Assembly: GCA_963578825.1 (NCBI GenBank)
Contig: CAUZDW010000005.1
Coordinates: forward strand, 87,093 to 151,092
Direction of reading: 5' to 3'
DNA from: JAJDNS01 sp963578825
GTDB lineage: Bacteria; Acidobacteriota; Vicinamibacteria; Fen-336
DNA: 64,000 bases
Each line of letters opens with the position of its first letter. The stretch's first letter is position 1. A program made the translations under genes and the position numbers. Shown here one piece after another: positions 54,017 through 63,538 of this stretch. The notes beneath the pieces are model-generated. The model was given only the letters and a program-made list of their open reading frames with translations. It was not told where the DNA came from and did not search any database.

Positions 54017-54563
54017 ATGAGCACACCGCCGCCCCACGCTACGAGCCCCGGCGACCCCGCAGACGAGCTGGCGGATGCCCCCGAGGGTCGATTCAAGCTC
54101 TTCGTCTACTGCCTGATGATGGGCCCTGAGGGCCTGAGTGACGCCCTGGGTGATCGCAGGACCGGGACCCTGCGCCTGCGCCCGGCCCGGCTGCCCGGCT
54201 GGCGTCGCATCTGGTAACGTCTACCACCCGGACTGGAAGGGCGCGACCCTCAACGTGGAGCCCCGCCCGGAAGCCACCGTGGTGGGCGTGCTCATCGAGG
54301 GCCTCTCCCGAGAGGATTTCGCCGTTCTCGACCGGCGGGAGTCCAGCCGGGTTCCGAGGGAGACCGTCTACGTCCAGCCGATGGACGGCGACCCGGTTTC
54401 GGCGGAGCTCTACTGGAAGCGCAAGGGTAACCAGGAGGGACGTCCCTCCGGCCCCTACCGCTCGATCGTCCAGCAGCGGGCGTACCGCGCGGGCTGGGAC
54501 GTCTACGAAAGCCTGTGCAAGGCCTCCGTCGACGCGGCCGGGGAGCCGGTGACGTTCGGCTGA
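54017..54563 (+). pseudogene. Gamma-glutamylcyclotransferase-like gene with a one-base frameshift
   Basis: An ATG at 54017 opens a frame reading FKLFVYCLMMGPEGL and ARLPGWRRIW, then TAA. One base later, in the other frame, it continues NVYHPDWKGATLNVEPRPEA and GVLIEGLSREDFAVLDRRES through TFG. Joined, the two parts give one protein of about 180 residues with a GGCT-like order (Y-x-S/C near the start, LPGW, then DFAVLDRRE with the catalytic-type Glu). An extra T near 54213 breaks it. The product, if intact, would release 5-oxoproline from gamma-glutamyl compounds. Family assignment is moderate. Confidence 0.6.
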
Positions 54564-54587
54564 TCGGGCGATCCGGGCCGGCCGCGG

Positions 54588-54593
54588 TATCCT
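54588..54593 (+). promoter_or_regulatory. -10-like TATCCT of the thioesterase gene
   Basis: TATCCT ends 7 nt before the second of two adjacent ATG codons (54601) and 4 nt before the first (54598). It matches the leaderless pattern and favours Met at 54601. Confidence 0.4.
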
Positions 54594-54597
54594 AGGG

Positions 54598-54996
54598 ATG
54601 ATGGCCAGCGAGCACGTCCCCGCGATCAAGGTCCTGCTCCTGCCGAAGGACACGAATGCCCTCGGCACGATCTTTGGCGGTGTTATTCTCGCCAACATCG
54701 ACTTGGCCTCGGCGGTCGAGGCCCGCAAGACCGCCTCGCGCCGGTTCGTCACCAAAGCCATGCGGGAGGTGGAGTTTCACGAGCCAGTCTTCGTCGGCGA
54801 CGTGGTCAACTTCTTCACCGAGACCGTGAGGGTCGGGCGCACGTCGATCACCGTTCACGTGTCGGTCGAGGCGGAGCGGTGGGGCGCCGGACGGGGAGAG
54901 CGCGTGAAGGTCACGGAGGCGGACGTGGTGCTCGTATCGGTGGACGAGTCCGGGCGGCCGACCCCCATCCGTGAGGAGACGGGCACGCTGGTCTAA
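54598..54996 (+). CDS. Acyl-CoA thioesterase, YciA-like hotdog fold
   Basis: This protein of 131 or 132 residues (two adjacent ATG starts) is a hotdog-fold hydrolase that cleaves acyl-CoA. The YciA pattern is clear: LLPKDTNALGTIFGGVILANID contains the catalytic Asp and the G-G loop, followed by EFHEPVFVGDVVNFFTET. Members act on short to medium acyl-CoA in the cytoplasm as hexamers. The length is normal. It follows the broken GGCT gene by 34 bp and precedes the molybdopterin oxidoreductase gene by 20 bp. Confidence 0.85.
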   Translation: MMASEHVPAIKVLLLPKDTNALGTIFGGVILANIDLASAVEARKTASRRFVTKAMREVEFHEPVFVGDVVNFFTETVRVGRTSITVHVSVEAERWGAGRGERVKVTEADVVLVSVDESGRPTPIREETGTLV

Positions 54997-55016
54997 CGCT
55001 GGTGCCAGGAGCCCCG

Positions 55017-56408
55017 ATGGAAGCCAAGGCAAACGACGCCCGTCGACAAGTCAAGGTCGTGTGCCCCCACGACTGCCCGGACACGTGCGTGATGACCGTG
55101 GCCGTCGAGGGAGATCGGGCCGTGGCTCTCGGGGGGGGGGGGGGGGTCGCGGCCCACCGGTTCACCGCCGGCTTTCTCTGCGCCAAGGTCAACCGCTATC
55201 TCGAGCGCGTGGTCGATCTGCGCGAGCAGGCCGGCGAATGGCCGCCCGAGCGTGCCGCCGAGACCACGGGCCTGGACGCCGCTCGGCCCGTCGCCCGTGA
55301 CTACGCCGGCACGCATCCTTCGGCGATCCGTCTGAACTACGGGCTCAACAGGCACGCGGGCGGAGGGATGGCCGTGCGGACGGTCTCGTGTCTCCCCGCG
55401 GTCGTCGGCGCCTGGCGGCACCCGGGCGGCGGTGTGTTGCTCTCCACGTCCGGGACGTTCCCCGTCGACGGCGACGCCCTCGAGCGCCCGGATCTCGTGC
55501 CCCCGGGGACGCGCACGCTCAACATGAGCCTGCTCGGCCGTATCCTGACCGACGAGACACTCGATCCGCCGGTGAAGGCTCTCTTTGTCTACAACTCGAA
55601 CCCGGCAGCGGTGGCTCCCGAGCAGGAGAGCGTCCCCCGTGGGCTCGCGCGCGACGACCTCTTCACGGTGGTGCACGAGCTCTTCCAGACCGACACCGTT
55701 GATTTCGCCGACGTGGTCCTTCCGGCCACGACGACCCTCGAGCAGTACGACATCCACAAGTCCTACGGGCACCTGTACGTGAGCCTCTCGCGCCCTGCGA
55801 TCCCCCCGCTCGGGGAGGCCCTGGCCAACACCGAGGTCTTCCGCCGACTGGCGGCCCGGCTGGATCTGGACCATCCGTGCCTGCGGGACAGCGACGAGGA
55901 GATGGCGCGGCAGGCCTTCGACTGGGATCACCCCCGAATGAAGGGGATTACGTTCGAGCGGCTCGAGCGCGAGGGCACGGTCCGCCTGAACGTGCCCGAT
56001 CCCTACGTGCCCTTTGTCGAGGGCGGATTTCCCACGGCGTCGGGAAAGTGCGAGCTGCGCTCGGAGCAGCTCGGGGCCGAGGGCCACGACCCGGTGGCGG
56101 GGTACAACGCGCCCCGCGAGAGCGTCTTGTCCGCTCCCGAGCTGGCCAAACGCTTCCCGCTCGCCCTGATCACGCCCCCGGCCCACCATTTCCTCAACTC
56201 GACCTTCTCCGCCCAGCCCGTGTTCGTGCGCCGCGAGGGCGAAGCCGCGGTGACGCTCCACCCCGAGGACGCCGCGTCCCGAAGCATCGTGGAGGGGGTG
56301 TGCCCCGGCGTCCGCAACGCCAACGCCGTCACCAGCCAGGGCCTGACGGACATGGGCGGAGGGGCGACGTTCTACGACGTGTTGGTCGAAGTCGAGCCAG
56401 CGGCGTGA
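55017..56408 (+). CDS. Molybdopterin oxidoreductase, internally shortened, with poly-G tract
   Basis: The protein has 463 residues; relatives of this family are about 650-750. Cluster cysteines are seen in VVCPHDCPDTCVM and GFLCAKVNRYLERV. It then jumps to a later-family segment (DYAGTHPSAIRLNYGLNRH, GGGMAVRT). About 200 residues, including part of the molybdenum-cofactor binding region, seem deleted in frame between about 65 and 85. The C-terminal cap domain is present (ITPPAHHFLNSTF, MGGGATFYDVLV). A run of 16 G at 55131-55146 encodes part of LGGGGGVAAHRF. ATG 55017 with AGGAG just upstream is preferred to GTG 55002. Catalysis is doubtful. It precedes the M24 peptidase gene. Confidence 0.75.
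   Translation: MEAKANDARRQVKVVCPHDCPDTCVMTVAVEGDRAVALGGGGGVAAHRFTAGFLCAKVNRYLERVVDLREQAGEWPPERAAETTGLDAARPVARDYAGTHPSAIRLNYGLNRHAGGGMAVRTVSCLPAVVGAWRHPGGGVLLSTSGTFPVDGDALERPDLVPPGTRTLNMSLLGRILTDETLDPPVKALFVYNSNPAAVAPEQESVPRGLARDDLFTVVHELFQTDTVDFADVVLPATTTLEQYDIHKSYGHLYVSLSRPAIPPLGEALANTEVFRRLAARLDLDHPCLRDSDEEMARQAFDWDHPRMKGITFERLEREGTVRLNVPDPYVPFVEGGFPTASGKCELRSEQLGAEGHDPVAGYNAPRESVLSAPELAKRFPLALITPPAHHFLNSTFSAQPVFVRREGEAAVTLHPEDAASRSIVEGVCPGVRNANAVTSQGLTDMGGGATFYDVLVEVEPAA
55131..55146. repeat. 16-base G homopolymer within a coding region
   Basis: Sixteen consecutive G lie inside the molybdopterin oxidoreductase frame. Each change of one G would shift the frame. The tract is the longest homopolymer noticed in the window. 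Confidence 0.9.
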
Positions 56409-56411
56409 CGG

Positions 56412-56417
56412 TAGACT
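56412..56417 (+). promoter_or_regulatory. -10-like TAGACT of the M24 gene, leaderless arrangement
   Basis: TAGACT ends 7 nt before the ATG at 56425. Hexamer and spacing are the same as for kgd, with no ribosome binding site. Confidence 0.45.
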
Positions 56418-56424
56418 GGTCCGC

Positions 56425-57567
56425 ATGAGGAAGAGAACGACACGCGCCCGCCCGACCGGCCGCCTCCTCTTCTCGGCCTCGGAGACGGACGCCGACATGC
56501 TCTATCCCACCGGGTTCTTCGCGCCGGATCCGTTCCTGTTCGTCCAGAAGGGCCGCCGAAAGATTCTGGTCATGAGCGATCTCGAGATGGGCCGGGCGAA
56601 GAAGCAGGCCAGCGTCGACAAGGTGATGTCGTGGACGAAGATCGCCGCGCCGCTGGAGAAGAACGGCAAGACGCCCTCCACCGCCGACGTCATTGCCCGG
56701 ACGCTGGAGATCCTCGGCCTGAAGCGCGTGGACGTGCCGTCCAGCTTTCCCCTGGGCCTGGCCATGGAGCTCGACCAGCGCGGGATCCGCCTCGACCTCG
56801 TGCAGGACCCGTTCTGGCCCGACCGGGAGGTCAAACGCCCGGACGAGGTCCGAGCCCTCGAGGCGTCCCTGCGGGCCGCGGAGGCCGGGCTCGAGGCCGG
56901 CATCGCCGCACTCAAGTCCTGCCGGATCTCGGGCGGCTGGCTCAAGCGGGACGGCCGGCGGTTCACCGCCGAGGATCTCCGCTCCGCCATCAACGCCCGG
57001 GTGATGGCGGAAGGGTGTGTCCCCGCCCACACGATCTGCGCCCCGGGAGACCAGTCCGTGGACCCCCACGAGGAGGGACACGGTCCGATTCGAGCCCACG
57101 AGCCCGTCATCATGGACATCTTTCCCCGCTCCGAGAAGACCGGCTACTTCGGCGACCTGACCCGGACGGTGGTGCGGGGCAAGGCGAGCTTCGCGCTGCA
57201 CGAGCTGTACGCCGTCGTCCACGAGGGAGTACGCCACGGGCACAAGCGCGTGCGCGAAGGCGTCCAGGCGATGGACGTCCACCACGAGATCCAGGCGCTC
57301 TTCGCCCGCCAGGGCTACAAGACCGGAGTCCAGAAGGGGCGCATGCAGGGCTTCTTCCACGGCACCGGCCACGGCGTCGGGCTGCAGATCCACGAGGCCC
57401 CCTCGGTGGGCAGGCGGCCCTGCGTCCTGCGAGCCGGGCACGTGCTCACCATCGAGCCCGGGCTCTACTACCTCGGCCTTGGCGGCGTGCGCATCGAGGA
57501 CATGGCGCTCGTCAGGAACAGAGACTCGCGCTGCTTGACCCGGGTGCCCAAGCAGCTCGAGATCTGA
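56425..57567 (+). CDS. M24-family metallopeptidase (Xaa-Pro aminopeptidase-like)
   Basis: This 380-residue protein has an N-terminal creatinase-like domain (about 10-140) and a C-terminal pita-bread fold with all five metal ligands visible: D231 in IMDIFPR, D244 in GDLTRT, H316 in HGTGHGVG, E344 in TIEPGLY and E358 in RIEDMAL. It should remove an N-terminal residue before proline, with two Mn or Zn ions, in the cytoplasm. It lacks a signal peptide. The start ATG is 7 nt after a TAGACT hexamer. The next gene begins 16 bp downstream. Confidence 0.86.
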   Translation: MRKRTTRARPTGRLLFSASETDADMLYPTGFFAPDPFLFVQKGRRKILVMSDLEMGRAKKQASVDKVMSWTKIAAPLEKNGKTPSTADVIARTLEILGLKRVDVPSSFPLGLAMELDQRGIRLDLVQDPFWPDREVKRPDEVRALEASLRAAEAGLEAGIAALKSCRISGGWLKRDGRRFTAEDLRSAINARVMAEGCVPAHTICAPGDQSVDPHEEGHGPIRAHEPVIMDIFPRSEKTGYFGDLTRTVVRGKASFALHELYAVVHEGVRHGHKRVREGVQAMDVHHEIQALFARQGYKTGVQKGRMQGFFHGTGHGVGLQIHEAPSVGRRPCVLRAGHVLTIEPGLYYLGLGGVRIEDMALVRNRDSRCLTRVPKQLEI

Positions 57568-57583
57568 GGGACGGCAGGAACCC

Positions 57584-59466
57584 TTGGCCGACGGGTCCGC
57601 GCCTCTCCTCGCCGCCCTCCGCTTCGCGCTGTTTGCCGGGCTGGCTCTCGTGGGTCCTGGAGTGGCCCTCCAGCGCCTCCTGCTTCGACGTTGGGACCCG
57701 GCTCTCGTCCTCCCGCTGGGGCTGCTGTTCGGGGCTTTCACCTACTGGCTGAGCCTGGTCGTCGGCGCACCCTGGGTCTTTCCCGTGCTCGTCCTCGCCG
57801 CCAACCTGCCGCTCCTGCTCCCCGGGCCAGGAGGGAAAGGGCCCCGGGGCCTTCGCTCAGAGGTGCGCTTCCGCCGGTGCTCCTTCTTGTCGCGCTGTTC
57901 GCCGTCACCCAGTACCCCGTGAATCGGGTCGGTCCCGACGGAGCATTCCGGCTCGACGTGGGCGAGCACATCGACACCGCGGTGCACGTGGGAGTGACCT
58001 GGGAGCTCGTGGCCGGCTATCCACCCCAGGTCCCCGGCCTCGCCGGCGTGGAGATGCGGTACCACGTGGGGAGCCACCTGGTGCGTGCGGCGGCGGCACG
58101 TTGGGCCGGAGTCCACCCCTACGACTCGCTCAACCGGTTCGACATCACGCTGTGGGCCCTCGCCCTCGTCCTGGCGCTTCGCGCGATCGCGGACGTTCTC
58201 GGGCTGGGACGATCGGCCCTGGCGCTCGCCCGCTTCCTGCCCCTGGCCGCCGACCTGTCGTTCGTGCCGGGTCTCCTGCTCGGCGCCGAGTACTGGGCCT
58301 TCAAGCTGGGGGGCAACTTCGTCGAGGCGGTGTTCTACGCCAACTCGATCGCTCCCGCGGTCGCCCTCGTTCTCGCAGCCCTGGTGGCGCTCGAGCGAGC
58401 GGAGCGTGGGGAGGGCCGCCGCTGGCTGGTGCTCGCCGCCGTCCTCGGCGCAGGCGTAGGGGGCTTCAAGGCCTTCACCGGCGCCCAGCTGCTCCTCGCC
58501 CTCGCCCTCGGCGTGGCGTGGGGGCTGCGCCGCGAGCGCCGGTCTCTTCTCGTGCCAGGGATCGCGGTGGCGGTCTCGGTCGTTCTCCTCGCGGTCGGCT
58601 CGTGGGCGCCGAGCGGCGCCGCAGGCGTTCAGGTCGAGGTGCTGCCCTTTGCTCCGGCCAACCCGGCCCGCCTGGCCTTCGGGCTGTCCGAGGTCGGTGG
58701 CGCGGCGCTCGTGGTCTCGGGCCTTCTTTGGCTCCTGCTTTCCCTCGGGCCTCGCATCTTCGGCATTGCCGGTGCGCTCGGCGGTGGCTCCTCTGCGGCC
58801 GGGGTCCTGGGGGCGTTCGCATTGGTGGGCTGGCCCCTTGCCCTGTTCGTCCGGATCACCGCGGACCCGGCCTATGACGAGAGCTTCTACTTCGTCCAGG
58901 CCAGCGGCCTCGCTCTCTGGCTCTTCACGGCCCAACACCTCGCCCGCCCTGGGAGGCGACCCGTGCTGGCGGTCGGTCTCACGGCACTCCTCGTCCTCCC
59001 CCCGACGCTGGAGTTCGTCGTGCGGAAGGCCGTTCAGCCCCCGGAGCGGATCCTGGCGCCGGCGGTTCGTGCGATGAGCGCCCTTGCAGCGGCGAGCCGC
59101 CCGGGAGACGTGGTGCTGACACGACCCGGCGTCGCGCACGTGCCCTTGCCGGTGGTGCTGGCCGGCCGCCGCGTGACCCTGGCCCACTTCATCCCCTACT
59201 GGAGCCAGTTCGCGTCTCCGGCCGTGGTCGCGGAGCGGGAGCGTCAGGTCCAATCGTTCTTCGCGGCGGAGACCTCCGAGGCCGCCCTGGCGGTGGCGCA
59301 CGATCTCGACGCCCGCTTCGCGTATCTTCCCGGACGGCCCCGGACGGATCTCCTGGAGGCAGGGATCCTGGAGGCGGTCTTCGAGGAGGGGCGGGAGCGG
59401 GTCTACCGGATCGTCCCACCCGGGCCGGCATCGACGCAGGAGGCCTTCCCTCCCGCCTCGCCCTGA
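57584..59466 (+). pseudogene. Large multi-pass membrane protein with a one-base frameshift
   Basis: TTG 57584 (AGGA just upstream) opens a frame with three hydrophobic helices (LRFALFAGLALVGPGVALQR, LGLLFGAFTYWLSLVVG, WVFPVLVLAANLPLLLPG). It then shifts within a G/C-rich run near 57835-57870. The other frame continues PPVLLLVALFAVTQYPVN, GEHIDTAVHVGVTWEL and at least eight further helices to 59466. Joined, it is about 625 residues and resembles GT-C-like or 6-pyruvoyl-type membrane proteins only loosely. I do not recognise the family. As written it cannot be made whole. Its C-terminal 130 residues are soluble. Confidence 0.6.
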
Positions 59467-59475
59467 GACGGGGGC

Positions 59476-59481
59476 TATAAT
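59476..59481 (+). promoter_or_regulatory. -10 hexamer TATAAT upstream of the kinase-propeller gene
   Basis: A consensus TATAAT lies 20 nt before ATG 59502. No -35 match was found at 16-18 bp. The short leader contains no obvious ribosome binding site. Confidence 0.45.
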
Positions 59482-59501
59482 CCAGGGCCTCCTGAACACC
59501 C

Positions 59502-62213
59502 ATGCAGATCGAACCAGGGACCCGCCTCGGACCGTACGAGATCCTCTCCCAGCTCGGCCAGGGAGGGATGGGCGTCGTCTACAAGGCCCGGGACTCCCGG
59601 CTGGACCGGGAGGTGGCGGTGAAGGTGCTGCCGCGGAACCTTGCCGAGGATTCGGACGCCCTCGCTCGGTTCGAGCGCGAGGCCAAGGCGGTCGCCAAGC
59701 TCTCTCACCCGAACATCCTGGCCATCCACGATTTCGGTCAGGAGCAGGGATCCGTCTATGCGGCGATGGAGCTGCTGAAGGGCGAGACGCTCCGGGACAG
59801 GCTCAAGGAGGGTGCGCTGCCGGTGCGGAAGGCCACGGAGTTCGCCCTCCAGATCGCCCACGGCCTGGCCGCCGCTCACGACGAGGGCATCACCCACCGG
59901 GACCTGAAGCCCGAGAACATCTTCCTGCCCGAGAGCGGCTCGGGCACGCTCAAGGTCCTCGATTTCGGTCTTGCCCACAGAGAACCCGTGGCCGCCGACG
60001 GGAAGGACATGGCCACCGTGTCCCTGTCGACCGAGCCGGGCCGGGCCATGGGCACCGTGGGGTACATGGCTCCGGAGCAGGTGAAGGGCCAGCCGGTCGA
60101 CCCCCGCACCGACATCTTTGCCTTCGGGGCGGTGCTGTACGAGATGCTCACGGGCAAGCGCGCCTTCCAGGCTGACAGCCCGGTGGAGGCGCTGAACGCC
60201 ATCCTCAAGGAGGACCCGCCTAGCATCTTCGACTCCACCCGCAACGTGTCGCCTGGCCTCGAGCGCATCGTGCAGCGGTGCCTCGAGAAGCGGCCAGAGG
60301 ACCGACCCCGCACGGCCCACGACCTGGCCATCACGCTCGATGCGATCTCCACCGGTTCGACCCGCACCTGGGACACCTCCGGCATCGCCGCAGACGCCAC
60401 GAGTGCGGCCCGTCGGAGGATGCTCCTCGAGCGTGCGGGCCTCGTGGCTCTTGGGGCCGGGCTGATGCTCGGCGCGGTGGCTCTTTACGGCGTCTTGAAT
60501 CCCCCCGAGGCGCCCACCGTGCCGGTCTACCGGTGGATGAGCTTCTCCGGGCGGGACTCGTCACCGGCCATCTCACCGGACGGGCGGACCGTGGCGTTCT
60601 CCTCCAACCGAGACGGGCAGCCGCGTATCTGGCTGAAGCAGGTCACCGGGGAGGCCGAGGCGCCCCTCACCATGGGCCCCGACGACCTCCCGCGCTTCTC
60701 GCCCGACGGCACACAGATCCTCTTCGTCCGGCCCGACGGCGAGCGCACGTCGCTCTTCAGGGCTGCGGTCCTAGGCGGCGAGGCTCGCCGCCTCATCGAG
60801 AACGCCACCGAAGGCGATTGGTCCCCGGACGGGTCGCGCGTGGCGTTCCTGAGGATCGCGAGCCGGGACGGGAAGACCGTCACGTCCATCGGGATCGCCT
60901 CCGCTGATGGCACCGGGGTCCGCGAGGTGGCGAGCGAGCCCGGGAAGCTCCGAGGACCGCGGTGGTCGCCCGACGGAAAGCGCCTGGTCGCCGTCTTTGG
61001 ATCGGGGTCGCTCGCCGCGGCCGCTCATCAGTGCGCCGTCATCGTGGACGTGGAGAGCGGCAAGAAGACCGTGGTGAACGCCCCGGACGCCCGTCGTACA
61101 CTCTCTTCCGCCGCGTGGACCGCCGACGGCGACATCGTCTATCTCCAGGCGACCTCGGTGGCGGCTGCGGCGGGCAGCCCTGGCAACCTGGTCATTCAGG
61201 ACGCCGAGAACGGAGAGATCCGCTCTCAGCTGTGGAGCCCGTCGGCCGCACTCGTCCTGGACGTCCTGGCGGATGGGCGCGTCGTCTTCGACACGCGCTC
61301 CCCAAGGCAGAATCTTCGGGAGACCCTCCTCGGGCCTGGAGGGGCCGCCAATGGGCGCTGGCTGAGCCGGGGAGAGTCGACCGACCGGCAGCCCGTCTAC
61401 TCCCCCGACGGGAAGTGGGTGGCGTTCTCGTCCAACCGGGGCGGAGGGATGAACCTCTGGGTCGTGTCGACCGAGACCGGCCGCCTGCGGCGGATCACCG
61501 ACTCTCACGTCAACTGGGACCCGGGCTTCACACGGGACGGGGAGCACATCATCTGGAGCTCCAACCGCTCCGGCAACCTCGAGATCTGGATGGCGGACAT
61601 CGACGGAAGCGCCGCACGGCGGGTCACCGACGACGGGGGCAGCGCAGAGAACCCCACCGTCACGCCCGACGGGGAGTGGATCGTCTACAGCTCGGGCTCC
61701 CCGGAGAAGGTGGGGTTGTGGAAGATCCGGCCGGACGGCACCGAGGCGACTCACCTGTACAAGGAACGGGCGACGATCCCCGAGGTCTCTCCGGACGGGC
61801 GTCATGTGGTCTTCCGCAGCTTCACCGGCAAATACCCGGCGCGGGTCAAGGTGGTGCGCCTGGAAGACGGCGTGCTCGAGCCCTTCGAGATCCTGGTGGA
61901 CCAGCACAGGCGGACGACCATCTCCCTCGGCCGGCCCCGCTGGCTGGCAGACGGGAGTGCCATCGCTTTTGTGGGTCAGGACGAGAGCGGCGCCATCGGC
62001 ATCTACACGCAGGACTTCGTGCCAGGCCGGAACACGAGGCCGACCCGCCGGCCCGTCGCGGGATTCGACCCCGACGTGGCGTCCGAGTCCTTCGGCATCG
62101 CCCCCGACGGATCGCGTCTGGTCATCGCTGGCTGGGTGCAGCTGTTCAGCCTGATGGAGGCTGAGGGGATCGCCGGCCTCCTCGCCCCTCCCCGCGGCCG
62201 CCCCACGTCCTAG
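59502..62213 (+). CDS. Ser/Thr protein kinase with extracytoplasmic TolB-like beta-propeller
   Basis: This 903-residue protein has a Hanks-type kinase domain (about 12-275): Gly loop LGQGGMGVVYKA, K41 in EVAVKVL, HRDLKPEN with D134, DFG at 154 and GTVGYMAPEQVKG. A single helix (about 310-330; LVALGAGLMLGAVALYGVL) spans the membrane. Residues 345-890 form a TolB/WD40-like (PD40) propeller with many S-P-D-G repeats (SPAISPDGRTVAFSSNRDG, PRFSPDGTQILFV, PVYSPDGKWVAFSSNRGG). This kinase-propeller form is common in Acidobacteriota. The propeller probably senses an external ligand. It may phosphorylate FHA-binding targets; no substrate is known. Confidence 0.9.
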   Translation: MQIEPGTRLGPYEILSQLGQGGMGVVYKARDSRLDREVAVKVLPRNLAEDSDALARFEREAKAVAKLSHPNILAIHDFGQEQGSVYAAMELLKGETLRDRLKEGALPVRKATEFALQIAHGLAAAHDEGITHRDLKPENIFLPESGSGTLKVLDFGLAHREPVAADGKDMATVSLSTEPGRAMGTVGYMAPEQVKGQPVDPRTDIFAFGAVLYEMLTGKRAFQADSPVEALNAILKEDPPSIFDSTRNVSPGLERIVQRCLEKRPEDRPRTAHDLAITLDAISTGSTRTWDTSGIAADATSAARRRMLLERAGLVALGAGLMLGAVALYGVLNPPEAPTVPVYRWMSFSGRDSSPAISPDGRTVAFSSNRDGQPRIWLKQVTGEAEAPLTMGPDDLPRFSPDGTQILFVRPDGERTSLFRAAVLGGEARRLIENATEGDWSPDGSRVAFLRIASRDGKTVTSIGIASADGTGVREVASEPGKLRGPRWSPDGKRLVAVFGSGSLAAAAHQCAVIVDVESGKKTVVNAPDARRTLSSAAWTADGDIVYLQATSVAAAAGSPGNLVIQDAENGEIRSQLWSPSAALVLDVLADGRVVFDTRSPRQNLRETLLGPGGAANGRWLSRGESTDRQPVYSPDGKWVAFSSNRGGGMNLWVVSTETGRLRRITDSHVNWDPGFTRDGEHIIWSSNRSGNLEIWMADIDGSAARRVTDDGGSAENPTVTPDGEWIVYSSGSPEKVGLWKIRPDGTEATHLYKERATIPEVSPDGRHVVFRSFTGKYPARVKVVRLEDGVLEPFEILVDQHRRTTISLGRPRWLADGSAIAFVGQDESGAIGIYTQDFVPGRNTRPTRRPVAGFDPDVASESFGIAPDGSRLVIAGWVQLFSLMEAEGIAGLLAPPRGRPTS

Positions 62214-62269
62214 GCCTGGCTACGAGCTGGTTGCGGGTGGTGCCACCACGCGCAGCGGCGCCAATCCCG

Positions 62270-63538
62270 TCAACCCAGCTTCGCGAGATCGAGAAAGACG
62301 ATGATCGAAGGATTGCCGACGGCGGAGTAGTGGCCGGTGAACTCGAGGCTGCCGGTCTTGCGATTCACCCGGAAGACGGCGATGCTGTCGGCCCGTTGAT
62401 TACAGCAGTACAGGAACTGGCCAGTCGGGTCGAAGTTGAAGCTGCGCGGATAGTTCCCTCGTGTCCATTCCTCGCCCACGAATGCCAGGTCGCCGTTCGG
62501 GCCAACGGAGAAGATCCCGATGCTGTCGTGCAGCCGGTTCCCCCCGTAGACGAACCGCCCATCGGCTGACACGAGGATCTCAGAGCAGAAGTTACTTCCG
62601 GCGAACCCGGGTGGCAGGCTGGAGATCGTCTGCCGCGAGGCCAGCCGCCCCGCTGCGGCATCGTAGTCAAACAAGACGATCGTCGAGCCCTCTTCCTGAA
62701 TGGAGTAGAGCCACCGCCCATTGGGATGAAAATGGAAATGCCGGGGCCCGTCTCCGGGTGGGAGCGAAACAGCAGGCGGTTCATTCGCGGTCAGAGCTCC
62801 GTTTCGCTCATCGAATCTCCAGACGAAAATCCGGTCCAGGGCCAGGTCGGCATGCAGCACGAACCGTCCTGAGGGATCGGCTTGAATCATGTGCGCGTGA
62901 GTCCGATCGTGTCCGCTGAAGGCGAAGCTGCCCGGCGGCGCGTTTGTCGCTCGGGTGGGTCCGATCGTCCCGACGTCGTTCTTGACGTCCGTGGCGTCGC
63001 CCAGACGACCATCGGGCAGGATCGGCAGCACCGCCACGGAGCCGCCAAAGTAGTTGGCCACCAGCAGGAACCGTCCTGACGGATGGATGCTCACATACGT
63101 GGGCCCGGCTCCGCCCGATCGAACGGTGTTGAGCAGCTTCAACTGCCCGTCCGCCGAGCCGATTGCGAAGGCGCTGACCGTGCCCTGGTGGTCGTCACCC
63201 GCCCGATCCGTCTCGTTGGCCGAATACAGTCGGGTTCCGGCGGCATTCACCGCAAGGCAGTTGGGGCTGGTCCCCAGCTCGTACAGGCCGGCCGGCGTCA
63301 TCGCCCCGGTGGAGCGATTCACTCGAAAAAGGTGTATGCCCCGACCATTGCCGGGCGGCAGATCCACCTGTGTGGGCAACACGTCGCCGAGCGGAGAGCT
63401 GAAGGTGCCGACGTAGGCCATGAGTGGTCTCCCGGCATCGTCCGTCTGCGCCTGGAGCAGATCGGCGATGAGCGGAGTTGCTCCCACAAGAGCGAAAGAT
63501 CCTAGAAACAAACGCCGGGAACGGTCGAGCAGCATCAT
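62270..63538 (-). CDS. Secreted lactonase-family beta-propeller protein (YbhE-like)
   Basis: From the ATG at 63538 the protein has about 422 residues. The N-terminus carries a Tat-type signal (RSRRLFLGSFALVGATPLI), so it is exported folded. The rest is a seven-bladed lactonase propeller (PF10282-type): AYVGTFSSPLGD, PGNGRGIHLFRVNRSTG, GTSPNCLAVNAAGTRLYSANE, GPTYVSIHPSGRFLLVANYFGG and GPRHFHFHPNGRWLYS. Members include cytoplasmic 6-phosphogluconolactonase, but this one is exported, so a different lactone or simply a structural role is likely. An upstream in-frame start exists but would add non-signal sequence. Confidence 0.8.
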   Translation of the reverse strand: MMLLDRSRRLFLGSFALVGATPLIADLLQAQTDDAGRPLMAYVGTFSSPLGDVLPTQVDLPPGNGRGIHLFRVNRSTGAMTPAGLYELGTSPNCLAVNAAGTRLYSANETDRAGDDHQGTVSAFAIGSADGQLKLLNTVRSGGAGPTYVSIHPSGRFLLVANYFGGSVAVLPILPDGRLGDATDVKNDVGTIGPTRATNAPPGSFAFSGHDRTHAHMIQADPSGRFVLHADLALDRIFVWRFDERNGALTANEPPAVSLPPGDGPRHFHFHPNGRWLYSIQEEGSTIVLFDYDAAAGRLASRQTISSLPPGFAGSNFCSEILVSADGRFVYGGNRLHDSIGIFSVGPNGDLAFVGEEWTRGNYPRSFNFDPTGQFLYCCNQRADSIAVFRVNRKTGSLEFTGHYSAVGNPSIIVFLDLAKLG

